A stretch of DNA of 64,000 bases, taken from positions 16,476,385 to 16,540,384 of the forward strand of contig CM043870.1 in the NCBI GenBank assembly GCA_023846275.1. The letters are read 5' to 3'. Position numbers and translations under genes: made by a program. The DNA is from Vanilla planifolia (Eukaryota > Streptophyta > Magnoliopsida > Asparagales > Orchidaceae). Positions 24,481 through 34,854 of the stretch are shown one piece after another (position 1 is the first letter of the stretch; each line of letters begins with the position of its first letter). The notes beneath the pieces are model-generated. The model had not been told where the DNA came from. It made no database searches and saw nothing but the letters and a program-made list of their open reading frames with translations.

Positions 24481-25250
24481 TTATTGATCTATATTTCAAT
24501 CACATGAGTAGTTATCAATGGCTCGAGGTCAGTCCCTTAAGGCTACTCTATTTTGCCAACTCATTAAGGTCACCTCATAAGGTCATCTTTATAAGGCTAG
24601 CACACTAAGGTTAAAACCTTGAGGCTAGCCCTTAACCAATCCATTGAGGCATCCTTACAAATAAGACTGAAAAGATCATGCATTCATCTTCCTTTAGTTA
24701 TCATAGATCTAGTTCCATTGATCACTTAACTAAACACATGGATCTTAATTAAAAATAATTATGGTGCTCTAATGGCTTTGGTAATCAGAACCAACTTGGC
24801 CACATCATCAATCGTCAAGTACCTTGCTTTGACAATTGAAATGATCTCATGCACATCAATAAAAGTATTTTGTTATCTATAATCAATTAAACCATTAATA
24901 ATTGAATGCCATCTATAATTTTCCATATATGAATCGAGTTCAGGCTACATCAACAGCTTCTTCAACTATAAATAGATCCCAAGGGGTTCATTTTGTGCAT
25001 TTGATCATGGGACTTTCATTTAGAGAGCATAAAGATGAGTGAGGTTCACTTTGTTAAGAGTTTTTTCTTCTTTCTCCCATTGCATTCTCCCAAGTAAAGG
25101 TCTTCTTTCCCAATTGTTCTATGTTCTTTATTTGTTGTCCTCAACTTGTAAGGACCATACTCTCTTTTTCTCTACTATATAGTCATCTTCTTCCTTTAAC
25201 TTAAAAAAATTATTTTTGTTATATTCCCATGAATTCATAATTTCCATCAA
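24480..25250 (+). mobile_element. LTR-like block with TATA box
   Basis: A more GC-balanced block with a 14-bp tandem array (24532-24653), a TATA box ctataaatag near 24965-24975, and U5-like pyrimidine-rich sequence to about 25200. Ends and target duplications were not found, so the element class is unknown. Confidence 0.45.
24532..24653. repeat. 14-bp degenerate tandem array, about 9 units
   Basis: Successive 12-14 base units share an AAGG(C/T) or GAGGC core: agtcccttaaggct, actcattaaggtc, acctcataaggtc, atctttataaggct, agcacactaaggtt, aaaaccttgaggct and so on. It lies about 310 bases upstream of a TATA box. Confidence 0.8.
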
Positions 25251-28184
25251 TATTTTTTGGAGTTATTTATAAGAGTTGACAAGAAAATTGAAAACACATG
25301 CTAAAGCTAGAAATCTATTGTTCTACCAACCACTTGGACCCTATGATCAAGAGACTTAAAATCAAAATCTATAACTCAACCTCTAACAATCACCAACCCA
25401 TGTTCATCATCCTTTAATCCTTTCTTCTATCTATTTGAAAAACAAATTAAATATTTCATAAAAGCCATCTCTACTTTGCCATCTGATGCAAGATGATACA
25501 ACCTAAAGGATGCCTAATGCAAGATTAATTAAATGAAATGATTTATATGATTTAGGATCGCATTAAACAACAATCAAACATATAAAAGGGCAGGACATCA
25601 TGTAAGTCACATAGTTGAATCAAATTAAACTAAAGCAAAAACTATTGGTAAGTTAAGAAACTTCTTGGCTAGTTTAGGCCTAAACATAGGCAATGGAAAA
25701 CTTAGTAAAATATTACTCATTAGTGGGTAAAAGGCTATGTCACCAAAAAAAAGAAAATAAAATATCTGCATGAAATTCAAGTACATGTAAGATTAGAAAT
25801 GCATAAGAAAAGAACATTCTAGTGAATTAAAGCTAAACAACCAAAAAGCATGAACCATTTATCAAAGAATAATGCTTGGGAAGCATTCTCTAATCAAAAC
25901 TAAGTTAGATCTCCATTGGGATGTAGGATCCTCTTATGATTCTCAAGTTGGGTAACAATTGCTCTAGGTTGTTGCTTTATCCTTAAGGTGGTCTAAAGAA
26001 CTACCATGTGTGGACTTAAGATTATCTAATGTGGTTAGAGTTAATTCAATATGGTGGTTTATAATTTCTAAAGTGATCCACCTTAGCCATACCATTCTAA
26101 AGAGAGAAAACCTATATGTAGAGAGAGAAAGTAGTGACAAAATGCTCCTCCTAGAATATTTTGGTATTTTGTAAAAGTTTTGGATATTAGTAAGAATTCA
26201 TTCCTTTTGAGTCTCACACTCACTCTTGAAGACACACATTAACTAGACTTGGTTAAACCCATGGTTTTGACTTAATGATTAACCTAAACTTTGATCAAGT
26301 CATCTCAAAGGTAGTCAATCCCGAAGGTGTAACAAGCCCTCAAATTTATAAGGCTTATATACAATCATATGGTGCTTTGTAGAATGTGTGACTAAAAACT
26401 ACAAGCCATGAAGTAAGAACTCATGTAACCACCCAATATCGAATTTTTATGCAAGTTAGAAGCTATTCTAAATGATATGAGACTAAAGTACTCAAAACAT
26501 GAGAAAAGAGAAAAAAAAAACAAAAAAGATCCAAATATGTATTAAACCAACCACCTCGAGTGGTTGGTTTACTCCATGATTTGGGTAAAAGATTATTGAC
26601 TAGTGTGACTAGTGTGGCACCACCAATCCAAAAACACTAAATATCTTAATAGGTCCTAATGGATTTGTTTGCCTCACTAAGAAGTCCATCAATGTTATGA
26701 TGATCAAGTGAGATTTCCAAATGCTAAGAACAACCTTATAGTTAACCTACAAGTTAGGTGATCTTTAAGAAAAAAAAGTTATGGTCAACCAATACTAATT
26801 AATTTTTTTTAGATATAGCTCATGATCATCAATAATAAATTTTCTATCATCTAGAATCATTGGCATCAAAATATCTCAAATTAGATGAGTCATGATATGC
26901 CAATATAGATACCTTTGCTAAGTTACAACAACAACTTGGTAAAATTCATGAAAAACCTATCCAACATCTCACTTTAGCTTATAATGTAGAAGATCTCATA
27001 CTTAGTAAACCCAATCCTTAGGGAGAAAAGGGAACACACACCACTATTCTCATTAAAGGACAGATGGCTTCAAGTAAACAAGTTCAACCCATAAATATAT
27101 GCCCATTCTCACTTACTCATCTCTCATATGGAGTAATGGAAATAGTATGATAAGTTGCTCTCATGGGAGGGAAGGGGGCTCTAAAGCACACTAGATATTG
27201 TTAGTGATGCTCATACATGAACAAAATAAGTATTCCAAAGGTGTTTCATTACATTAAACCAACAAAAAAGCATTCAACAACATGCTTAGTCTGATGTCTC
27301 AAAACTTTCAATGGATAGACCTTTGAGTTGATTTACATAAAATGATATGCACTCCCAAATTTATTATCACGATCTAAAATATGAACTTTGGCTAAATTCA
27401 CTTGATTTTATTATGAATTCATTAATGTTAAATATGCATATGTACTGATATAAATGGAATGAAGTTAAGCTCAAAACTACTCCATGTAGCAATGAACTAA
27501 TTTTTTAGTTGAACTAAAAATAAATCAACTCTCAAGAAAAGGCAATTGATTCATTAAGAAATTTGGAAAAATCTAATCTTTATCATAAGAGAAAAAATAT
27601 GAAATGAAGGTAAAACATTTAGTCATCATTGCTTGTGGTATTGCATCATTGACATTGAAATATGTAGAATCCCCCAATGACTTGTAGTCATTGGAGAGTA
27701 ATGCGATTCCATACACCTATAATGATCTTATATCTTAAAAGTGAAGGAATCAAGGAAATGAGTTGCAGGTTCATAAAGGACAAAACTGATAATGCTTAAT
27801 CCTCAAAATCTAGTCATATTATCTCAATATGCAGAATCAAATTATACTCAAGGGAATGGTGAAAATCAATTGATGACATAAATAATGATTTGGTATTATG
27901 ATCACCATTTATGAAAGAATGACCTCTAAACTTTCCTTTGTAAACATGAAGGTCAAAATCAGTAAATCCTATAAATGATGTAGGCAATTCAATGATAAAT
28001 CACTAGAATCATAAAAGATAGACATCATAACAACATAGAAGATTATAATGCTCATTTATGAGTAGAGAATGACTTACTGGGTGCTTGACAGATTTGAGGG
28101 GTTCTATAGGAATGCATTAAATGAAACTCAAATAATTAGATAAGGGAAATAAGTGGATGGACTAAAAAAAGGCAAGTGAGAGGA
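25251..28184. other. unassigned intergenic sequence
   Basis: No family assigned. Apart from the hairpin at 26543-26571 I see no array, LTR end or protein motif. 25900-26400 has the balanced composition of an LTR, but nothing confirms it. Confidence 0.45.
26543..26571. other. perfect 12-bp inverted repeat, 5-nt loop
   Basis: The left arm TAAACCAACCAC (26543-26554) and right arm GTGGTTGGTTTA (26560-26571) are exact reverse complements around CTCGA. Function unknown. Confidence 0.9.
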
Positions 28185-28459
28185 GTTAAACTCTTAGATT
28201 TAGTTAAACCACATAAAATTTTTGTCACCTTCTCTTTTTGTTGGCATTCTTATTGCTTTTCTTATTTAACCTCCAATAGTTTTAAAAATCATTTTTTATT
28301 TATCCTTAACTAAGAAGTTTTGCTAAAGAGTTATAAATAGATTTAGTACTAGCTAAAGTACTAAAGAAATTTGAAAAAGAGTCTTCACTTTCTGAATTTA
28401 TTTTCAAAAAATTACACATCTAATTTTACCCCTTCCCCTTAGTGTGTCATATACCTACA
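28185..28459 (+). mobile_element. 5' LTR (family 1) of Sirevirus-like element, truncated
   Basis: Matches the 3' part of the LTR ending at 41657: attcttattgcttt, gagttataaatag, ttattttcaaa and ttagtgtg, in order. It ends CTACA at 28459, two bases before the primer site. A TATA box tataaatag is at 28332-28340, conserved in the partner at 41519-41527. Upstream similarity fades at about 28185, so the 5' part is lost or too diverged. Confidence 0.75.
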
Positions 28460-28461
28460 AA

Positions 28462-28473
28462 TGGTATTAAAGC
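28462..28473 (+). other. primer-binding site
   Basis: TGGTATTAAAGC, two changes from the initiator-Met-tRNA site TGGTATCAGAGC, two bases after the LTR end. Confidence 0.8.
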
Positions 28474-29490
28474 TAGTACTTTATCACAGTATTGCAACCA
28501 AGAGTGATCCAATGACACATACTTTGTTATCTAGGACTTTATTGTGCCAAGGGAAATTTGTCATGAAGCCATTGTTGTTTGATTTAATCCCTTTTTTTTG
28601 GAAGATGTTGATGTTAAGATTTCTTCAATTTATTGATTTAAGAATATGGCATATGATTTAGATCGATTACACTCTATCCAAAAAATCTATTGATGATAGA
28701 ATGATTGAGAATCCTTTTACCAAATAAACTCCACTCAAATTTTTCCAAGTAGAAGTTAATGCAAAATATATTGCTTTCCTATATTGTGCTTTTACTCCCG
28801 TTTACTACATGTAGGTATGCATGCTCAATGTTAATAAGAAAGTCTAGGAAAAATTGATAATTACTTATAAGGGAATGAATGAAGTGTGAGAATCCCATAT
28901 CAACATTATCACACATGAGTATGAGATTTACGCTATGAAAATTGATGAAAATATTTTAAATAGGATGAATTCATTTATAAATATTGTGAATGGCCTTTGC
29001 AATCTTAAACAAAATCTTTCACTAACTTGTATTGGTAAGCAAAGTAATAAGGTTTAAGCCTAAGGAGTGGGCCACAAATATAATAATGATCATGGATGCT
29101 AAGGACCTGAGCACGTACCCATTGGACATGTTTACTAAGTTCTCCATTGCTCATGAGCAAACAATAAAACAAAGAGATGAAATGAAAGATAGAGAGCATA
29201 GAAAGAATAAGCAAATTGCTTTGAAATCATCACAACCTTCTAGCTCCTCACATGATGATGATGAGATTGAAATTGTTTAACAAAGAGATTGGAGTAGCTA
29301 CACAAGAGAAATTAATGTAAGGAGGTTAGTAAGAAGTTTTCATATAACTCATTGAGGAAGGAGGAAAAGGAATAAGAAAAAGGATGAAGTCATTTGCTAT
29401 GGTTGCAGGAGCTTACGAACATATAGACTTAGTGCCCACAAGAAAAGATAAAAAGAAAAGAACTACTTGGAATGATTGCAATCTAGAGAA
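28474..29490 (+). pseudogene. Sirevirus-like Copia gag
   Basis: Plus-strand gag. Motifs in order: NRMNSFINIVNGLCNLKQN (28955-29010), matching the family's RF-x-x-I-x-N-x-L-x-x-L; then KEWATNIIMIMDAKDLSTYP (29060-29120), matching the P-x-W-x-x-K-V-T-A-I-x-E-x-K-D-L-x-x-L stretch. A Lys/Glu-rich segment ends SSQPSSSSHDDDEIEIV (29230-29277). The knuckle relic CYGCRSLRTYRLSAHKK is near 29395-29450; the CX2C is kept but the His and last Cys positions are lost. Several frameshifts. It follows the LTR and primer site directly. Confidence 0.85.
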
Positions 29491-30180
29491 GCCATCATCT
29501 TCAATGAAAAAGTGAGCAAATGTGAATCTTCTCTTGAAATCATAAGACAACGATACAAAGAATGAAAAGGTATGTAATGAAGATCTTTCTCATAATGAAC
29601 TTGGAGACACCCTTTTTTAACTTTATATTACATATAAAAAAATAAAGAAAGATGATTCCTTGAAGATTGAGTGCAATGTTATAAAGCAAGAATTTGAATC
29701 TCTTTATGCATCATGTAAGATAATGAGTATTTGGGCTTGTGCAAATATCTACAAGATCAAATAGAAACTTCAAAATTAAATTTGGAAGATTCAATTGCCA
29801 ATGCTATTTCTATTTCTAAGAAAATTTAGATTTAAAAAATCAAATAGTTATGATCAAGAAATTGCATGCATCTAATTATTGTGACCATATGTCACATTTT
29901 TTGTACCATTTTATAAGATCAAAAAAAGATCCTCTCATGTTAAAGACTTTCATTTTTTACAAGTCATCTCCTAATATCTATTGTTATGACTACAAACATC
30001 TTGGTCTTGTTTTTTATATTTATCTAATTAGAAAATCTAGTGAAATGAATAAATCCAACATTGCACAAGTAGTTGGAAAACTAATGGTGAATAGAATTAA
30101 GAAACATTTAGGTGAAGCATAGTTAGTTTGAGATGAAAAACATAATCCATAATTTATTTATTTTGTAGGTTTTCCTCCAA
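29491..30180 (+). pseudogene. Copia gag-protease spacer of the same element
   Basis: Plus-strand continuation with short open frames, notably 29850-30122. Sireviruses have a long Lys/Glu-rich, coiled-coil-like segment between the zinc knuckle and protease, and KKDDSLKIECNVIKQEFESL near 29650-29700 fits that. No catalytic motif is expected here. Decayed. Confidence 0.5.
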
Positions 30181-30570
30181 AGGAAAATTAAGGGAGACAA
30201 ATGGTACTTAGATAGCTAGTGTTCAAGACACATAATAAGAGATAGATCAAAGTTCCAGAGCATAATATTGAAGGACGATGAATATATCACATATGGAGAA
30301 AGTTTTAAGAAACAAATTCAAGATGAAAGAATAATCATCTCCCAATCCTATTATATTGCTAAAATTTTGTTTGTAGAAGAATTAAGACAATTTACTTAAA
30401 ATATGTTAGCTTTGTGTTATGGGTTTGTAATATTTCACATTACATAGTTAATATAAATCAAGATATATTATTCATAGGTTATAGAAATGATGATATCTAT
30501 ATAATGGATTTAGATAACAAAACCTTTCAAAATATAAACCTTAAGACACAATAGAGTTAATAGCTTTATG
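30181..30570 (+). pseudogene. Copia protease remnant
   Basis: Plus-strand aspartic protease, which processes the polyprotein. WYLDS then a stop, CSRHIIRD, then SKFQSIILKDDEYITYGESF at about 30202-30310 corresponds to W-Y-L-D-S-G-C-S-R-H-M-T-G-D...YVTYG. The glycine codon of the catalytic D-S-G is replaced by the TAG at 30217-30219, so the enzyme is dead. It lies in register between gag and integrase. Confidence 0.8.
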
Positions 30571-31420
30571 GCATAAAAGACTAGGACATACTAGTATAAC
30601 TACATTGCATAAAACATATCAATTAGATTTTATTAGAGGGTTGCCTAACTTAGATTTTAAGGATGAGATATTATGTGATTTATGCCAAAAAGAAAAGGGT
30701 AAAAGAACTTCCTTTGAATCCTTAAATGAGATTAGGATTTTAAGACCTTTAGAGTTGATCAACATGAATCTATTTAGGCCAATGTAAATAAGTATCCTTG
30801 GTGGTAAGAAATATGGGTTTGTTCTGGTAGATGATTATATTGTCAATACATAAGTATTATTTTGGGCCAAAAAGAAAGCACTTAAAATTTTCAAGAGACT
30901 AGCCAAAATGATTCAAGTAGAGAAGTGTCTAATGATAAGTAGCATTCTTAATGACCATGGGAGGAGTTTGAGGATGAGAATTTTGAGAGTTTTGTGAAGA
31001 GTTGGGGATAAAACAATCATTTTCATCAACTTGTACCACTAAAAAATATAATAGAAAGAATAGGAAATTGATTGAGATGGCTAAGACCTGTGTGAATATA
31101 GCTTACCAAAACACCTTTCAACTAAAGTCATAAATATGGGTTTTTGCATATTAAATAGAATTTCAATATGGATGCAAAATTAAAAGGACTCCTTATGAGT
31201 TATGGATAATAAGAAGCTCAAACTAGCCCATCTTAAGATGTTGTAAATATTACATCTTGATAGAAAATCAGTTGAGGCTATATTTCTAAGACATTCTCAC
31301 AAAGTAAAGCATAAAATATTTTTAATAAAGAAACTATGATTGTGGAAGATTCTATTAATGTAGTGATCATATCAAGAAAATAGAAATAAAAGACATGAGG
31401 TTTTGGAATATTGAGCTTGA
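30571..31420 (+). pseudogene. Copia GAG_pre-integrase and integrase
   Basis: The best preserved coding piece. LWHKRLGH (from 30574) and CDLCQKEKG give an intact HHCC zinc-binding set, joined by LDFIRGLPNLDFKDE. Then TSFESLNEIRILRPLELINM, GGKKYGFVLVDD (first catalytic Asp region), VLFWAKKKALKIF, and NDHGRSL for the family's SDHGGEF. After about 31020 the frame is broken, but ER...LRWL and PKH match the ER-N-R-T-L-x-E-M-A-R and LPKHLW stretches. Stops and frameshifts exclude activity. The arrangement gag-PR-INT-RT-RH is standard Copia order. Confidence 0.88.
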
Positions 31421-31710
31421 AAGACGCACTTCATCAACAACATGAGAATAAAGAAATTGAGGAATCTAGAGAACTAGTTTACACAAGAACCATCCAAGAG
31501 AACCTATTATAGGTGATCCAATTCATGGAGTTCAAATTTGATACTCCTTGAGAAAATAGATAATTATTGTGAATTTTGTTTTAGAATTTGAATCCAAGAA
31601 TGTTGATAAGGCTCTAAAGAATGAGTTTTTGTGTTTGGCACTATAAGAAGAGTTAAATTAATTCATCAAAAGTTATGTGTGGGAACTAGTAAAGTTGTGT
31701 AAAGATTTTC
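31421..31710 (+). pseudogene. Copia integrase C-terminus and start of reverse transcriptase
   Basis: Open reading resumes with EIEESRELVYTRTIQENLL near 31455-31510. Then ESKNVDKALKNEFLCLAL, EELN and SYVWELVKLCKDF run to about 31710. This is the family's EPK-x-V-D-E-A-L-x-D-x-x-W-x-x-A-M-Q-E-E-L-N...V-W-x-L-V at the N-terminus of the RT domain. The next residues should be IGTKWVF; instead the CA microsatellite begins. The RT continues only at about 34855. Confidence 0.8.
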
Positions 31711-31843
31711 ACACACACGCACGCACACGCCCATGCACAAACACACACACACACACCCCCCCATGCCCACTCCTACTCCCATGCCCACGCCAACGCCCAC
31801 CCACGCACACATACGCACGCACGCACGCACACACACACGCACG

Positions 31844-31937
<94 letters not shown>
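31710..31937. repeat. compound (CA)n/(TA)n microsatellite
   Basis: CA/CG/CCCA-rich imperfect repeat from 31710, pure CA from about 31848 to 31907, then (TA)n to 31936. Four overlapping open frames on both strands here consist only of dipeptide repeats and are artefacts. It starts exactly where the Copia RT reading breaks. Confidence 0.97.
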
Positions 31938-31938
<1 letters not shown>

Positions 31939-32079
31939 AAAGGTAATGCTTACAAAATTGTCAATTTAAGTTATAACATTAATCAATGAAGCATATTATA
32001 TAGTTTGCCCTTAAGAAGTTTGTGCATGTCTTGTTTGAAACAGAAGTAATTAGAAATAGCCTTTGCATGCTTCAAATGC

Positions 32080-32607
32080 TGGCATGAAAAACTAGCACGC
32101 ACATGGATCTAGTCGTGTGTCATTGGTGAAAAAGTGGCATTCATGTGGGCCTGCTTTTAGCTCCCTTTTATGTGTGCTTCTTTTTAAGGTGCCTTATGTT
32201 TGCTCTTCTAGATAAGGGTGAATGCATTTTAAGGCTAGGATAAGCACCCTTCTAGTTAGCAATTGTTTTTAGGAGAGTTAATAAATCTTGAAATTTTAAA
32301 AGTGGTATTAGAGTTGAGGTCCTGGGTTTAAGCTCCCGATGTGGCCTTGGGGGGGAAGGGATTTTTGGCATGAAAAAATAGTGTCCACACCAATCTTCCT
32401 ATGTGTCATAGGTGAAAAGTGGCATTGAGATGGATCTACATCCATCTCCTATTTGTGTGCTCAATCCCTACGCGTTTATGTGCATTTCTCTTTTAGGTGC
32501 CTTGTGCATGCTCTTCTGGGCCATGGTAAATGCTTTATAAGGTTTGGTTAACCTCCTTTGTTATTAACAACTACTCTTATGAGAGTTGATAATGCTTAAG
32601 ATCTTAA
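32080..32607 (+). mobile_element. TRIM-like element (two terminal direct repeats, primer site, purine tract)
   Basis: Terminal repeat 1 is about 32080-32299 and terminal repeat 2 about 32366-32607. They share tggcatgaaaaa, gtgtcat-ggtgaaaa-gtggcatt, aggtgcctta/tgcatgctcttct and gagagttRataa, in order. Between them are 66 bases with TGGTATTAGAG at 32303-32313 (initiator-Met primer site) and a purine run ggggggg-aaggga at 32349-32361 just before repeat 2. Two short repeats around a tiny non-coding centre with primer site and purine tract is the TRIM layout. No target duplication was found. The repeats are clearly diverged, so this is old. Confidence 0.75.
32303..32313 (+). other. TRIM primer-binding site
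   Basis: TGGTATTAGAG, one change from the initiator-Met-tRNA primer site, 3-4 bases after terminal repeat 1. Confidence 0.7.
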
Positions 32608-32609
32608 TA

Positions 32610-34560
32610 GATTATTGCACCTTTGATGATGATGATCACAAAATAAAGCTTTTGGTCACTAAAGCTTTTGGTCACTAATAGATATTTAAGGTTTTATGTA
32701 AATTTAGTTTTAGATTATGAAGGTAGTGAATATAATTTAAAGAAGATCATGCACTTGGAATTGGATGAACCTAGATGATTATTACTCTTGGATGGCTCAA
32801 TTTATAGATTATAGAACTTTGTACCATAGCTAAAACACTTGTAACTCATCAATATGTAGAATCACATAGGTTGGAATTAAAAATCTTTACCTTTTCCAAA
32901 AGTGACACTTAGGAATCTTTTAACTTATGCATGCATTCATATGTAAAACCATGTCTTGATTTATTAAGACTTTAATAAAATAAATTCATGTCATTCTAGA
33001 TTAAATTCAAGCTTTATGTTAATGAAATAAAATTTGAAACAAGCCATGTTCTTTACTACCAAATAGTCATATTATATGATACATAATGTCATATTTGTAT
33101 GGTTTGTATTCATGCTTATAGCTACAACTAAAGTTTAAGCTTGTCATGGAATCATATAGATATGATGTGTCCATCACACAGATTCAACTATCATCTAGAT
33201 ATATAATTAGTGCGTAAACCTGGTATACATTGTATCATCCTCGTGTGTCTGGTGTTTTTGTTTTCTAAGAGTTGAGTTTTTATTAGTATCATATGAGTAT
33301 ACAACTTTCTTCATATGAGTACATAGTTTATTTTCTTTTAAAAGTAGTTATATATATAGGCTTGGTGGTTGCTGAATATATACAACTAATATATCATATT
33401 GGTGTTACCATATCATGATACTGTAACTTAGTTGTACACTCAATAGTCCTTATATGATTGTTTTATTCTTTTTCATGTACTTATAATGGCTACATTGTAT
33501 AATATAAAGTAAAGTATTATATCTATATGATCTATCTTATATTGTAGATAACTTAAACTATTTAAAGTAGAAATATATTTAATGTATCAAATGAATATAA
33601 TTTTTGTATCATATGAGTATAATCATCATCTAATAAGACTAAATTTTGTCTTGTATATATTATTGTATGACAATGTTCAATGTTTCACACTTGTATAATC
33701 CCTTCTTATATAACACTTAAAACAAAATTGATGCAAAGTTGTTATACTACTATGATAACCTTATCATGCATTTATAACTATCCTACTAAGTCTAGTTAAG
33801 CTATGTACTACATGATCATATAATGGTTCATAATTATATGATCACATGATATAACATTATCTCAAGAGCTTGGCACTTGGCTAAAATAATTATCATGTAA
33901 TGGTGATCTACTATCAAACTTGTACAATCTACTTGAACTATTTGTATTGTACTTATATAATCCTTATGATCATTTGGCATGATGTATTTCTAAACTTAAA
34001 CACCATATTAAAAATTGGGTCATAGAGTATGATGCCATTTCTCTTACTTGTATAATAATTCATTTTGAGAAAAATTGTGTTGATTATATCATGAATCATC
34101 AAGACAATTCTAGTTCTATCCTCATTGTCCTGATATTATGAATAAAATCTTAAGAATATAATGGATAATTTTAAACATCTCTAGAAAACTCAATTAATCA
34201 TCACAAGTATCATAACTAGTTTTAGATACTTATTAATATAAATAAGAGTGGATTTCAAAAAGAAAAAGTTAATGAAATATATTGCAAAATCAAAAGAAAA
34301 TAAGAGAGCTCAATGTGAACTAACATTCTTATGGCTAGAGTTTTTGCTTGCTTGTAGCAACAAATATTTCATACTTGTGCATTATTTCTTGTGAGGGTCT
34401 TTTTGATAACATCTTATACTCATTTAGTTTGTTACCACTCTTTTTTTAAAAGATTAAAGATATTAAATCTTTGTATTTTACACTGTGTAAGAGCTATAAT
34501 TTATTTATAGTAATTGAAATTATTATATCACTTTTTGTATTTCCTTTGAGCACTACTATT
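32610..34560. other. unassigned AT-rich sequence with recurring ATCATATGAGTAT words
   Basis: Part of the interruption of the Copia RT. Words such as tatcatatgagtata and tcatatgagtaca recur irregularly between 33140 and 33620. A perfect 12-bp hairpin lies at 33813-33844. No coding motif. Possibly the remains of an inserted element whose LTR tail is at 34560-34849. Confidence 0.4.
33813..33844. other. perfect 12-bp inverted repeat, 8-nt loop
   Basis: TGATCATATAAT (33813-33824) and ATTATATGATCA (33833-33844) are exact reverse complements. Confidence 0.9.
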
Positions 34561-34849
34561 TTAATATAAAATTTCTCATTACTAGTTGCAATGAAAGGCA
34601 GTGGACTCATGAAGGCCCAGTCAGGTTGACTAGGTGTCGATATAAGCACTAGATAGAATAAAATATCCAAAAATCTCCTTGAATAATCCTTTATTTACTT
34701 TTTATTTTATTATTTTCATTTTTCCTAGTATTACAACAACTATTTTTTTAATGGATAAAAAAATAATTTCAAAGTGTTCATATAGTTCGGTTTTTTTGGT
34801 ATTATTTGAAACCACAATTCACTCCTCTCTTGTGGTATTTGATCCTCAT
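34560..34849 (+). mobile_element. probable LTR tail of an inserted Copia element
   Basis: The end cacaattcactcctctctt...ctcatca (34811-34849) resembles other Copia LTR tails in this window (36862-36903, 39969-40011). It stops with CA just before the RT reading resumes. The start and partner LTR were not found. Alternatively only the last 60 bases are LTR-derived. Confidence 0.4.
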
Positions 34850-34854
34850 CAAAT

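Noticed and set aside
31666..31969. Four overlapping open frames on both strands through the CA/TA repeat
   Set aside because: They are dipeptide translations of a microsatellite (Thr-His, Cys-Val, Ile-Tyr), not genes.
32317..32336. ggtcctgggtttaagctccc looks like a tRNA B box (tRNA gene or SINE)
   Set aside because: No A box or cloverleaf fits, and the position between terminal repeats with primer site and purine tract is better explained by a TRIM-like element.
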